Shown here one piece after another: positions 1 through 8,200 of a stretch of 64,000 nucleotides of DNA. Within the stretch, counting starts at the first letter, position 1, and each line of letters opens with the position of its first letter. This DNA comes from DASSUW01 sp963792385 (GTDB taxonomy: Bacteria; Actinomycetota; Thermoleophilia; Solirubrobacterales; Solirubrobacteraceae). The stretch is taken from the NCBI GenBank assembly GCA_963792385.1, contig CAWBVZ010000007.1, forward strand, positions 992,001-1,056,000. The letters are read 5' to 3'. The notes below the pieces were generated by a model. The model was not told the origin of the DNA. It was given only the letters and a program-made list of their open reading frames with translations, and did not search any database. Made by a program: the position numbers and the translations under genes.

Positions 1-33
1 CCGCGCGAGGCGCCCGGCGGGTGGTGACTCAGC

Positions 34-1056
34 TCAGTATCCGAGCTCCATGACGGAGTCGACGTTGTCCTTCGTGACCGTCGTCGCGGTCACCGTGATC
101 TTGCTCGGGACCTCGGGCTCGGCGAGGTCTCCCAGCCCCTGATCGTTGGCGATCAGGCGTGCCAGGTTGATCGCCGAGGACGACATCGACGGGTTATAGA
201 GGAACGTCGCCCGGTAGAGGCCACCCTTCTTGATCTGCTCCATCGCCGCCTTCGACCCGCCCGCGCCGGTGAGGAACATCTCGTCCTCGCGGCCGGCGTT
301 CTGGATCGCGGCCACGACACCCTCGGCCATGTCGTCGTCGTGCGTGTAGACGCCGTCGATCTGCTTGTTGGCCTGGAGGATGTTCTCCATCACGGACAGG
401 CCCTTGTCGGGCAGGAAGTCGGCCGGCTGGCTGGCGACGATCTTGATGCTGCCCTTGCAGCGCCGCTGGAGCGCGTCCTTGAAGCCCTTCGAGCGGTCCT
501 CGGTCACCGAGATGCCGGCGATGCCCTGGATCTCAACGACGTTGCCGGAGCACTTGAGCTCGTCGGCGAAGTAGTTGCCGGCTGTGTAGCCGATGCCGTA
601 GTTGTCACCGGTGATGAGCGTGCGATAGGCGCCGGGCTCAGCGAACTCGCGGTCGACATTGACGACCGGGATACCGGCGGCCATCGCCTTCAACGCCACC
701 GGTGTGAGCGCGTCACCCTCGTTGGGCAGGATGACGAGCGCGTCCGGCTTCCCGGCGATCAGCGTCTCGATCTGGTCCGCCTGGGCGGCCGAATCGGTCA
801 CGCCCTCGGCGAGCTTGAGGGTGACGCCCTCGAGCTCCTTGGCCTGCTGGCGCGCGTTGTCGGTGATCGCAGCCATCCAGCCGTGATCGGCACCGGGAGC
901 GCTGAAGGCGATCGTGATCTCCTTCGACTGCGCCGGCGTGCCCTTCTTCTGCTCGATGGTGCTGGCGTCTCCGCCACCGGCTTCGTCCTCGCCGCAGGCG
1001 GCGACGCCGACCGCCAACGCGACGCACAGAGGGATGACAAGGTGCTTGATTGACAT
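34..1056 (-). CDS. Sugar ABC transporter substrate-binding lipoprotein (ribose/xylose type)
   Basis: This 340-residue lipoprotein should capture a monosaccharide outside the membrane and deliver it to the adjacent permease. The N-terminus is a lipoprotein signal with lipobox VAAC and the lipidated Cys at about residue 21, followed by an acidic Gly-rich linker. The mature part has the two-lobed periplasmic-binding-protein fold of the ribose/xylose/rhizopine group (features such as ILPNEGDALTPV and VYTHDDDMAEGV). I chose the ATG at 1056 because a strong GAGGAGG site lies about 8 bases upstream; a longer reading to 1074 has no such site. It is the last visible gene of the operon ATP-binding protein, permease, binding protein. 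The exact sugar cannot be read from sequence. Confidence 0.93.
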   Translation of the reverse strand: MSIKHLVIPLCVALAVGVAACGEDEAGGGDASTIEQKKGTPAQSKEITIAFSAPGADHGWMAAITDNARQQAKELEGVTLKLAEGVTDSAAQADQIETLIAGKPDALVILPNEGDALTPVALKAMAAGIPVVNVDREFAEPGAYRTLITGDNYGIGYTAGNYFADELKCSGNVVEIQGIAGISVTEDRSKGFKDALQRRCKGSIKIVASQPADFLPDKGLSVMENILQANKQIDGVYTHDDDMAEGVVAAIQNAGREDEMFLTGAGGSKAAMEQIKKGGLYRATFLYNPSMSSSAINLARLIANDQGLGDLAEPEVPSKITVTATTVTKDNVDSVMELGY

Positions 1057-1112
1057 GGGGGTACTCCTCCTCAATTCATGGACAAGGTCTTCACTGTGCT
1101 GCGAGGGTGTGT

Positions 1113-2087
1113 CTACGTTTGCCTGCGCTGAAGCAGGACGGCGGCCACGATGATCACCCCCTTGGTGATCAGCTGGATCTCCACCGCCAGGTCCATCAAC
1201 GTCATGAGATTGAAGATCAGCGCAAAGGTGAGAACGCCCAGCACGGTGCCGACGATCGTGGCCCGGCCACCGGCCAGGGCCGTACCGCCGATCACGACCG
1301 CAGCGATCGCGTCGAGCTCGTAGAGATTGCCGATCACCGGCGAGGCGCTCGAGAGCCGGCCTGAGACCAGGATCGCGGCGAACGCGACGCAGATGCCGCT
1401 GATCACATAGACGCTGAAGATGATCCGCGAGACCTTCACGCCCGCAATCCGCGCCGCCTCGCGGTTGCCGCCGACGGCGATGACATGGCGGCCGTAGCTC
1501 GTGCGGTTGAGCAGGATCCAGCCGCCCACGGCGATGGCCAGGAACACCAGCACGGCGGACGGAACGCCGACGATGTCGCCGTTGCCGAACCAGCGCACGC
1601 CCTCAAGGTCGAAGAGCGTGATCGGCGTCTTGTCACTGATATAGAGCGCAAGGCCGCGAGCCATCGCGAACATCGCGAGCGTCGCGATGAAGGGCACGAC
1701 CTTCCCGTAGGCGATCAGGCCGGCGTTGATGCCTCCGAGCAGGATGCCCATCCCCAGGGCACCGAGCAGGAACGCGACGCTGCCCGACTCGGCGAACTGC
1801 CCTCCGGCGACGGCGGCGGCGGCCACCATCGAGCCGACCGACAGGTCGATGCCTCCGGTCGCGATCACGAACGTCATGCCGATCGCCAGCACGCCGATCA
1901 CCGAGCTCTGGCGGAGGACGTTGAGGATGTTGTCCTTCGTCGGGAAGACGTCGGGCTCGAGGATCGCGCCTGCGATCAGCAGCACGATCACGACTCCCAC
2001 GAGCGTGTACTCCTGCAGCTCGATCCTGCTGGCCGACAGCCCGAACGGGAGCCGCCGCTCGGCTGCTTCGGGAGGAACAGTGGTCAT
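1113..2087 (-). CDS. Sugar ABC transporter permease (RbsC/XylH type)
   Basis: A 324-residue integral membrane protein of the BPD_transp_2 family (RbsC, XylH, MglC), forming the membrane channel of the sugar importer with its ATPase and binding-protein neighbours. Hydrophobic segments run through most of the length, with the family's conserved stretch around GGIDLSVGSMVAAAAV and the late loop GGTALAGGRATIVGT. The ATG at 2087 is preceded by GGAGGAG at good spacing and overlaps the stop of the upstream ATPase gene by 4 bp (ATGA), which implies translational coupling. Upstream in-frame sequence to 2213 overlaps the ATPase gene and looks like antisense shadow, so I rejected it. Confidence 0.93.
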   Translation of the reverse strand: MTTVPPEAAERRLPFGLSASRIELQEYTLVGVVIVLLIAGAILEPDVFPTKDNILNVLRQSSVIGVLAIGMTFVIATGGIDLSVGSMVAAAAVAGGQFAESGSVAFLLGALGMGILLGGINAGLIAYGKVVPFIATLAMFAMARGLALYISDKTPITLFDLEGVRWFGNGDIVGVPSAVLVFLAIAVGGWILLNRTSYGRHVIAVGGNREAARIAGVKVSRIIFSVYVISGICVAFAAILVSGRLSSASPVIGNLYELDAIAAVVIGGTALAGGRATIVGTVLGVLTFALIFNLMTLMDLAVEIQLITKGVIIVAAVLLQRRQT

Positions 2088-3607
2088 CGGATCTCCTCCG
2101 GGACGGACTCGGGATGGGTGACGGCATGGCGCAGTAGCTCGAACTCGGTGGCCTGATCGCCCGCGACCTCGGCGACCAGCTCGCCCTCGCGCATGACCAG
2201 CACCCGCGTGCACAGCCCGATCAGCTCGGGCAGCTCAGACGACACGACGAGGATGCCCTTGCCGGCCTTCGCGAGGTCGGTGATCAGGCGGTAGATCTCG
2301 GCCTTGGCGCCCACGTCGACGCCGCGAGTGGGCTCATCGAACAGCAGGACCTTGCACTGGCGCATCAGCCACCGCGCGAGCACCACCTTCTGCTGGTTGC
2401 CGCCCGACAGCTCCCGCGCCAGCGCGCGCGGATCGTCCGGCTTGGTGTTGAGCTCTCGCAGCACGGCGCCCGCCGCCTTGCGTTCGGCGCGCGGGCTCAG
2501 CAGTCCGCGGCGCCGGTAGGCGCCCACGTCGGCGAGCGTGACGTTGTTCGCCAGCGACCACCCGAGCAGCAGACCTTGCGACTTGCGGTCCTCCGGTGCC
2601 AGGCCGAGGCCGGCCGCGATCGCCGCGTCCGGACGGCCGCCCGGCAGCCGCTCGCCGTCGACGACGACCTCGCCCTCGTCAGCGGGATCGAGACCGTAGA
2701 TCAGCCGCAGCAACTCCGTCCGGCCGGCGCCGACCAGGCCGCCGATGCCGACGACCTCGCCGGCGTGAACCTCCAGCGATGCAGGCTTGACGTCTGGGAA
2801 CCGCCCGAGGCCTCGCACCTCCAGCAGCGCGTCGCCGCCGCGCTTCGCACGCTCCGGGTACAGCTGGCCGACCTTGCGGCCGACCATGTGCTCCACCAGC
2901 TCGTCCTGCGGCGTGTCGGCCGGCAGCCCGACCGCCACGGTCCGCCCGTCGGAGAGCACCGTCACGCGGTCGCCGATCCGCTTGACCTCGTCGAGGCGGT
3001 GCGAGATATAGATCACGCCCACGCCCTCGGCCGTGAGCCGCCGGACGACCCCGAACAGCGTCTCGATCTCGTGGTCGTCGAGGATCGCCGACGGCTCGTC
3101 CATGATCAGCAGGCGGATCTTGCGCGACAGCGCTCGGGCGATCGAGACGATCTGCTGCCCTGCCGGGCGCAACGTGCGCACCTTGGCCGTCGGCGAGATG
3201 TTCGAGTGATCCAGCCGTTCGAGCAGCGACGCTGTCTCGTTCCGCATCGCGGCACGGTCGAGGATCCCCGCGCGGCGGATCTCATGGCCGAGGAACACAC
3301 TCTCGGCGACCGTCAGGTCCTCGACGAGGTCGAGCTCCTGATAGATCGTCCCGACACCGCGCGCCATCGACTCCGACGGCTCACCCGTCGGCAGCGGTTC
3401 ACCCTCAACGAGGATCTCACCCTCCGACGGCGCCACTGCCCCGGAGACGCACTTGATCAGCGTCGACTTGCCCGCGCCGTTGGGGCCGAGCAGGACGTGC
3501 ACCTCCCCAGGAAGCACGTCGAAGTCGACGCCGTCGAGCGCGCGCACACCCGGGTACTGCTTGGCGATGTTGCGCACTTCCAGGACGGGCACGCTCGTAT
3601 CGCTCAT
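2084..3607 (-). CDS. Sugar ABC transporter ATP-binding protein (RbsA/MglA type, two ATPase domains)
   Basis: A 507-residue double ABC ATPase energising monosaccharide uptake. The N-terminal cassette has Walker A GPNGAGKST and Walker B LLIMDEPSA. The C-terminal cassette has the degenerate Walker A GLVGAGRTE normal for this family, the signature LSGGNQQK and Walker B VLLFDEPTRGVD. Length and domain order match RbsA/MglA/XylG. The N-terminal cassette has RPAGQQ where LSGGQ is usual, also common in this group. It overlaps both neighbours by 4 bp, so the oxidoreductase, ATPase and permease genes are probably translated together. Confidence 0.95.
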   Translation of the reverse strand: MSDTSVPVLEVRNIAKQYPGVRALDGVDFDVLPGEVHVLLGPNGAGKSTLIKCVSGAVAPSEGEILVEGEPLPTGEPSESMARGVGTIYQELDLVEDLTVAESVFLGHEIRRAGILDRAAMRNETASLLERLDHSNISPTAKVRTLRPAGQQIVSIARALSRKIRLLIMDEPSAILDDHEIETLFGVVRRLTAEGVGVIYISHRLDEVKRIGDRVTVLSDGRTVAVGLPADTPQDELVEHMVGRKVGQLYPERAKRGGDALLEVRGLGRFPDVKPASLEVHAGEVVGIGGLVGAGRTELLRLIYGLDPADEGEVVVDGERLPGGRPDAAIAAGLGLAPEDRKSQGLLLGWSLANNVTLADVGAYRRRGLLSPRAERKAAGAVLRELNTKPDDPRALARELSGGNQQKVVLARWLMRQCKVLLFDEPTRGVDVGAKAEIYRLITDLAKAGKGILVVSSELPELIGLCTRVLVMREGELVAEVAGDQATEFELLRHAVTHPESVPEEIR

Positions 3608-4710
3608 GTCACAACCTCCAGCGGCTCGTGGGCAGGCACGTCGATCCAGCGCTCCTCACGCGCCGCGGCCATGACCGCGTCGGTGATCACAGCGGTACGC
3701 AGGCCGTCGGCGAACACCGGCAGGCCGTCGAGCGGGGCTTCGTCTTGGATCGCGGTGTATGCGTCGGCCACGAACGCGTCGAAGCAGTCCCCATAGCCCT
3801 GCGCGTGGCCGGCCGGCAGCCACGCCAGGCGGGCGGCGGGCTCGGACAGGAAGGCGGGGTCTCGCTTGAAGATCGTGGCCGACTCGCGGCGGCCACACCA
3901 GAGGCTCTCCGGCGCTTCCTGGTCGAACGCCAGCGACTCCTCCGCGCCGTCGACCTCCAGCCACAGGCGGTTCTTGCGCCCGGCGGAGAGCTGGCTGATG
4001 ACCGCCGAGCCGAGCGCTCCCCGATCCGTCTCGAACTGCACCACGGCCGCGTCCTCGGTCTCCCCCGCGCGCGTAGTGAGCTTGCGCGCGCTGAGCCGCA
4101 CGATGCGATGCTCGGTGACGAACTCGGCAAGGTCACACCAGTGCGACCCGATGTCGGCGAACGCGCGCGACGTGCCGCCGAGGTCCGCGTCCACGCGCCA
4201 GTTGTCGTCCTCGGGCCGCGCCAGCCAGTCCTGCAGGTACGAGCCGTGCACGAGACGAACCGCGCCCGCCTGCCCGCTGCGCACGCGCTCGCGCGCCTCG
4301 CGGACCATCGGGTGATAGCGGTACACGAACGGCACGAACGCACAGCGGCCGGAAGCGGCGGCGCGCTCGGTCAGCTGCCGGGCTCCCGCGACGTCCACGG
4401 CCAGCGGCTTCTCGCAGACGACGTGCTTGCCGGCGTCCAGCGCCGCCTCGGCGAGCGGCAGGTGAAGGTGATTCGGCGTGCACACATGCACGACGTCCAC
4501 CTCCGGCGACTCCACCAGCGCCTCGGCCGACTCGAACGCCCGGTCGGCACCGAGCCGTTTGGCCGAGGCCTCCGAGTGCTCGAGTGACGAATCCGCCACG
4601 CCGACGAGCCGCGCTCGCGCGAGCCGGGCCGCGCGCGCATGTACCGTGCCGATGAAGCCCGCGCCGGCAATGCCGACGCGAAGCTCGGGCCTCTCACCCT
4701 CGTCCCTCAT
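3604..4710 (-). CDS. Gfo/Idh/MocA family NAD(P)-dependent sugar oxidoreductase
   Basis: A 368-residue cytoplasmic dehydrogenase of the glucose-fructose oxidoreductase/inositol dehydrogenase family. The N-terminal Rossmann fold is shown by VGIAGAGFIGTVHARA, and the family EKPLAVD motif follows near residue 100; the C-terminal half is the Gfo/Idh substrate domain. It is the first gene of the operon and overlaps the ATPase by 4 bp, so its substrate is probably the imported sugar or a keto-derivative of it. Its promoter should lie in 4711-4955, which contains a large inverted repeat. The ThuB protein of the ThuAB trehalose-oxidation pair belongs to this family, and a ThuA domain is encoded just across the divergent promoter. 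Substrate not determined. Confidence 0.92.
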   Translation of the reverse strand: MRDEGERPELRVGIAGAGFIGTVHARAARLARARLVGVADSSLEHSEASAKRLGADRAFESAEALVESPEVDVVHVCTPNHLHLPLAEAALDAGKHVVCEKPLAVDVAGARQLTERAAASGRCAFVPFVYRYHPMVREARERVRSGQAGAVRLVHGSYLQDWLARPEDDNWRVDADLGGTSRAFADIGSHWCDLAEFVTEHRIVRLSARKLTTRAGETEDAAVVQFETDRGALGSAVISQLSAGRKNRLWLEVDGAEESLAFDQEAPESLWCGRRESATIFKRDPAFLSEPAARLAWLPAGHAQGYGDCFDAFVADAYTAIQDEAPLDGLPVFADGLRTAVITDAVMAAAREERWIDVPAHEPLEVVT

Positions 4711-4799
4711 AGGTGTGCTCCTCCAGCGTGCCTCCCCGGAGTTCCTCGATCTCCGGAGCAGGGAGCGCGACGTTAGTCAGCGTCTGAGGAGAACACCAC

Positions 4800-4857
4800 G
4801 AGTGTGAGCAAACCTTGACAGTGGTGACGGTTCGATTGTGAAGGTTTGCTCACACTC
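4800..4857. promoter_or_regulatory. Perfect 17-bp inverted repeat in divergent intergenic region, probable operator
   Basis: The arms 4800-4816 and 4841-4857 are perfectly complementary; the left core reads AGTGTGAGCAAACCTT. They are separated by 24 bases, so arm centres are about 41 bp apart, close to four helical turns. A TTGACA hexamer (4815-4820) starts at the inner edge of the left arm, and TTCACA occupies the equivalent place on the opposite strand. The repeat sits between the oxidoreductase-ABC operon (minus) and the tatA/ThuA-dehydrogenase group (plus). I infer a sugar-responsive repressor site controlling both directions. A single half-site (GTTTGCTCA, 28225-28233) recurs at the start of the LacI gene. 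Confidence 0.7.
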
Positions 4858-4917
4858 CATCGTGCCGTTGCACTGCACAGAGTTATGGTCGGCCGAGGCA
4901 CAACGAGGAGGGGGAAT

Positions 4918-4968
4918 ATGAGGTCGCAGCAGTTGCCCGTCACCGGGCACGGGGCGTGGTTTCCATGA
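4918..4968 (+). CDS. Candidate 16-residue leader peptide translationally coupled to tatA
   Basis: The only strong ribosome-binding site in this leader (GAGGAGGGGG, 4905-4914) is placed for the ATG at 4918, not for tatA. That ATG opens a 16-codon frame, MRSQQLPVTGHGAWFP, whose TGA overlaps the tatA ATG at 4965 as ATGA. This is the usual layout for translational coupling, so ribosomes finishing the peptide could reinitiate on tatA. No run of a single amino acid suggests attenuation. The alternative is that tatA starts at a GTG at 4956 and the ATG at 4918 is fortuitous. Confidence 0.5.
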   Translation: MRSQQLPVTGHGAWFP

Positions 4969-5162
4969 TTTCCGGCATCGGCCCGATGGAGGTCGCCATC
5001 GTCCTCGTCATCGCGCTGCTCATCCTCGGTCCCAAACGCCTGCCGGCCGCCGGGCGCTCGCTCGGCCAGGGGTTCCGTGAGTTCAAGGACGGCGTGACCG
5101 GCCGGGCCCACTCGGACGATCGGCCCTCGCTCGAGCCGGCTCCGCACGAACGCAGCGCCTGA
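4965..5162 (+). CDS. tatA: Twin-arginine translocase subunit TatA/TatE family
   Basis: A 65-residue protein with the full TatA layout: a short outward N-terminus, one membrane helix (about residues 8-24, VAIVLVIALLILG), the hinge GPKRLP, an amphipathic helix (GRSLGQGFREFKDG) and a charged unstructured tail. TatA subunits assemble the pore that exports folded proteins carrying twin-arginine signals. The ATG at 4965 is favoured because it overlaps the stop of an upstream leader peptide; a GTG at 4956 would add three residues. The isomerase encoded at 9572 in the same group has a twin-arginine signal, so this copy may be a dedicated or supplementary TatA. No tatB or tatC is in the window. Confidence 0.88.
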   Translation: MISGIGPMEVAIVLVIALLILGPKRLPAAGRSLGQGFREFKDGVTGRAHSDDRPSLEPAPHERSA

Positions 5163-5222
5163 GCCGCTCCAGCCGGACGGCTCGAAGCACACGACTTCCC
5201 TGGATGAGGAGACCCCCGTCAC

Positions 5223-8200
5223 ATGCGACCTACACGTTGGCTCTGGATGGCCGCGCCCAGCCTCGCGCTGATGGCGCCGGCGATGGCGGCGGCAAAGCCG
5301 GTCGATGCGACGGCAGCGAAGTCTCCAGCCAGGCTCCGCGCCATCAGCGCGCCGCCGTCACAGGCGTTCGCCGGCGACGCCTTCACGCTCTCGACCAGGC
5401 TCCGCAACACGTCGAGCAGCGCGACGCGTCCGCGGCTCGTGGTCATGCTGCGGAAGTTCAAGTACGCCTCGGGCGGGCGCGTCGTCGCCGCTGAGCGGCT
5501 GCGCGCGCTCAAGGCCGGCAGCAGCGAGCGCTACCGGATCAAGGTCACGCTGCCGTCGTCGCTGGCGGCAGGGCGCTACTACGTGGCGGTCTGCGCGCGT
5601 GCCGGCGCGGCCACCAGCTGCCGGCTCGCTCCGCGCCGGATCAACGTCTCCCGGCGCACGGCCTCGCCGTCCCCACCGTCAGGGTCCCCCGGGGAGAAGC
5701 CCGACTCGAGGAAGTACGACGTTCTCGTCCTCACCGAGACGCGGTCCGGTGAGCCTCACAACTCCACGCCCGCCGGAGTAGCGGCGCTCAAGGATGTCGG
5801 TAGGGCCAACGACTTCAAGGTGACCGAGGCCACGCAGTCCGCGGGGGCTTTCACCGAGGCGAGCCTCGAGAGCTACCGGACGGTCGTGTTCCTGAACACG
5901 TCGGGCGACGTGCTCAGCGACAACGAGCAGTCAGCGTTCGAGCACTTCTTCAAGCAGGGCGGCGGCTTCGTGGGGATCCACTCGGCGCTGGTCACCGAGC
6001 CGAACTGGGCGTTCATGACGAGCCTGCTCGGCACGCGCGCCGAGAGCGGCGCTACGACGGCTCATACCGAGTCGACGCAGCAGCCGGCCGACATCAAGGT
6101 CGCCGACCGCGTCCACGACGCCAGCAAGTCGCTGGCCGAGCGCTTCAGGGTCACCGATGCGTTCTACAACGCCACAAGCGAGGTCCGCGGCTTGCAGCAC
6201 GTGCTGGCCACCGTCGACGAGGACACGTACGAGGAGCAGGACAGCACCCCGACGCGGACTGACGACCACCCGGTGATGTGGTGCCAGGATCTCGAGGGCG
6301 GGCGCGCCTTCTACACGGGCGTCGGCCACAACGCGGCGACGTTCGGCAACACGAACGTGCGCCGGAACCTCGCGGGCGCCATCAAGTGGTCCGCCGGCCT
6401 GTCGGACCCGACGTACAGCGACTGCGGCGCGACCGTGCTCGCGAACTACAAGCAGGTCAAGATCTCGGCTCCGCCGAACCTCAACGAGCCGATCGGCTTC
6501 GATCAGCTCCCCGACGGACGTGTCATCCAGACCGCGCGCGCCGGACAGGTCCGCCTGCACGATCCCGAGGGCGGCACCACCACGGTGCTCGCGAACCTCG
6601 CCCAGTTCCCGCAGGGCCTGTACACGCACAGTGAGGACGGCCTCTACGGCCCGGCCGTGGACGCCAACTTCGCGCAGAACAAGTGGGTGTACCTGTACTA
6701 CTCGCCGGCGGTCGTGAAGGACGTCCCGCAGTCGGTCGGTCCGCCGCAGACGTTCCGGACCCCGACAGGGGTGGCGGGCGAGCCACAGCAGCATCCCGCC
6801 TGCCAGGCACCGGTCGTGTGTCCGATCACGGCGCCGCTCAGCGCCGCGAGTACGGCCGCTTGGGACCCGTACGTCGGGTACTTCCAGCTCTCGCGCTTCA
6901 AGTTCGTCGACGCCGCACCCGGCGATCCGGCGCACCTCGACCCGGCCAGTGAGCAGGAGATCATGCGCGTCCCCGTCAACCGCGGTGCCTGCTGTCACGT
7001 CGGAGGCGACATCGACTTCGACAACGCCGGCAACCTGTGGCTGGTCACCGGTGACGACACGCCGTCGGGCGGCGGCAACTCCGGCGGGTTCGCGCCGTTC
7101 AACGACATGAAGGCGACCGAGATCCAGACGGTCCGCACGCTCAACGCGACGGGCGGGACGTTCACGATCACGTTCGACGGGCAGACGACGGCGCCGATCG
7201 CCTACAACGCGACGACGGCGGAGCTCCAGGCGGCTCTCGTGGCCCTGAGCAACATCGATCCCGGCGACGTCGTCGTGACGTCGGCGGCCGTCGGTGGCGT
7301 GCCGAACTCCACCCCGGCCAACTCGGGGAACCAGACGATCACGTTCCTCGGCCAGTATCTCCAGGACAACGTCCCGGAGATCACGACCGAGGCATCCGGC
7401 CTCATAGGCGCCACTCCGACGGCGCCGCCCGCGACGACGCAGCAGGGCGACTTCTTCCAGGCCCCCTTCGTCGACTCGCGGCGGGGCGCGATGAACACCA
7501 ACGACCTGCGCGGCAAGGTGCTGCGCATCAAGGTCGACGCCAACGGCTCGTACACGATCCCGGCCGGCAACCTGTTCGCGCAGGGCACCGCGAAGACCCG
7601 TCCCGAGATCTACGCCATGGGCTTCCGGAACCCGTTCCGGATCCAGGTCGACTCCAAGAACATCGCGTACATCACCGACTACTCGCCCGACTCGCAGATC
7701 CCGCAGACGTACCGCGGGCCGCAGGGCACGGGTCGCGTGGAGGTCGTGCGGGCGCCGTCCAACTACGCATGGCCGCTGTGCATCACGCCCAAGGTCCCGT
7801 ACTACCAGTGGGACTTCAACGCCTCGACTCCGCTCGATCCGGCCAACCCGCAGAAGTTCGAGTGCGACAACCCGGCCAAGGGGCCGGACAACACGTCGCG
7901 CTGGAACACGGGCCAGACGATCGACCCGACGGTCGCGCCGGGTCTCGTGCAGACCCCGCGGGTGGTCCAGCCGGACCTCTGGTACTCGTACCGCGACAAC
8001 CAGGACCCGCCGCAGGGCACGCCGTGCATCGATGCCTACGACGGGATCGGCGCCGACGGCTCGGTCTGCCCGCAGCTCTTCCCCGAGCTGTTCACGGGCG
8101 GCGTCGGACCGCACGGCGCCACGACGTACGAGTTCGATCCCGACAACCCGAGCGAGACGAAGTTCCCGCCCTACTACGACGGGGCGACGCTCCTCGGCGA

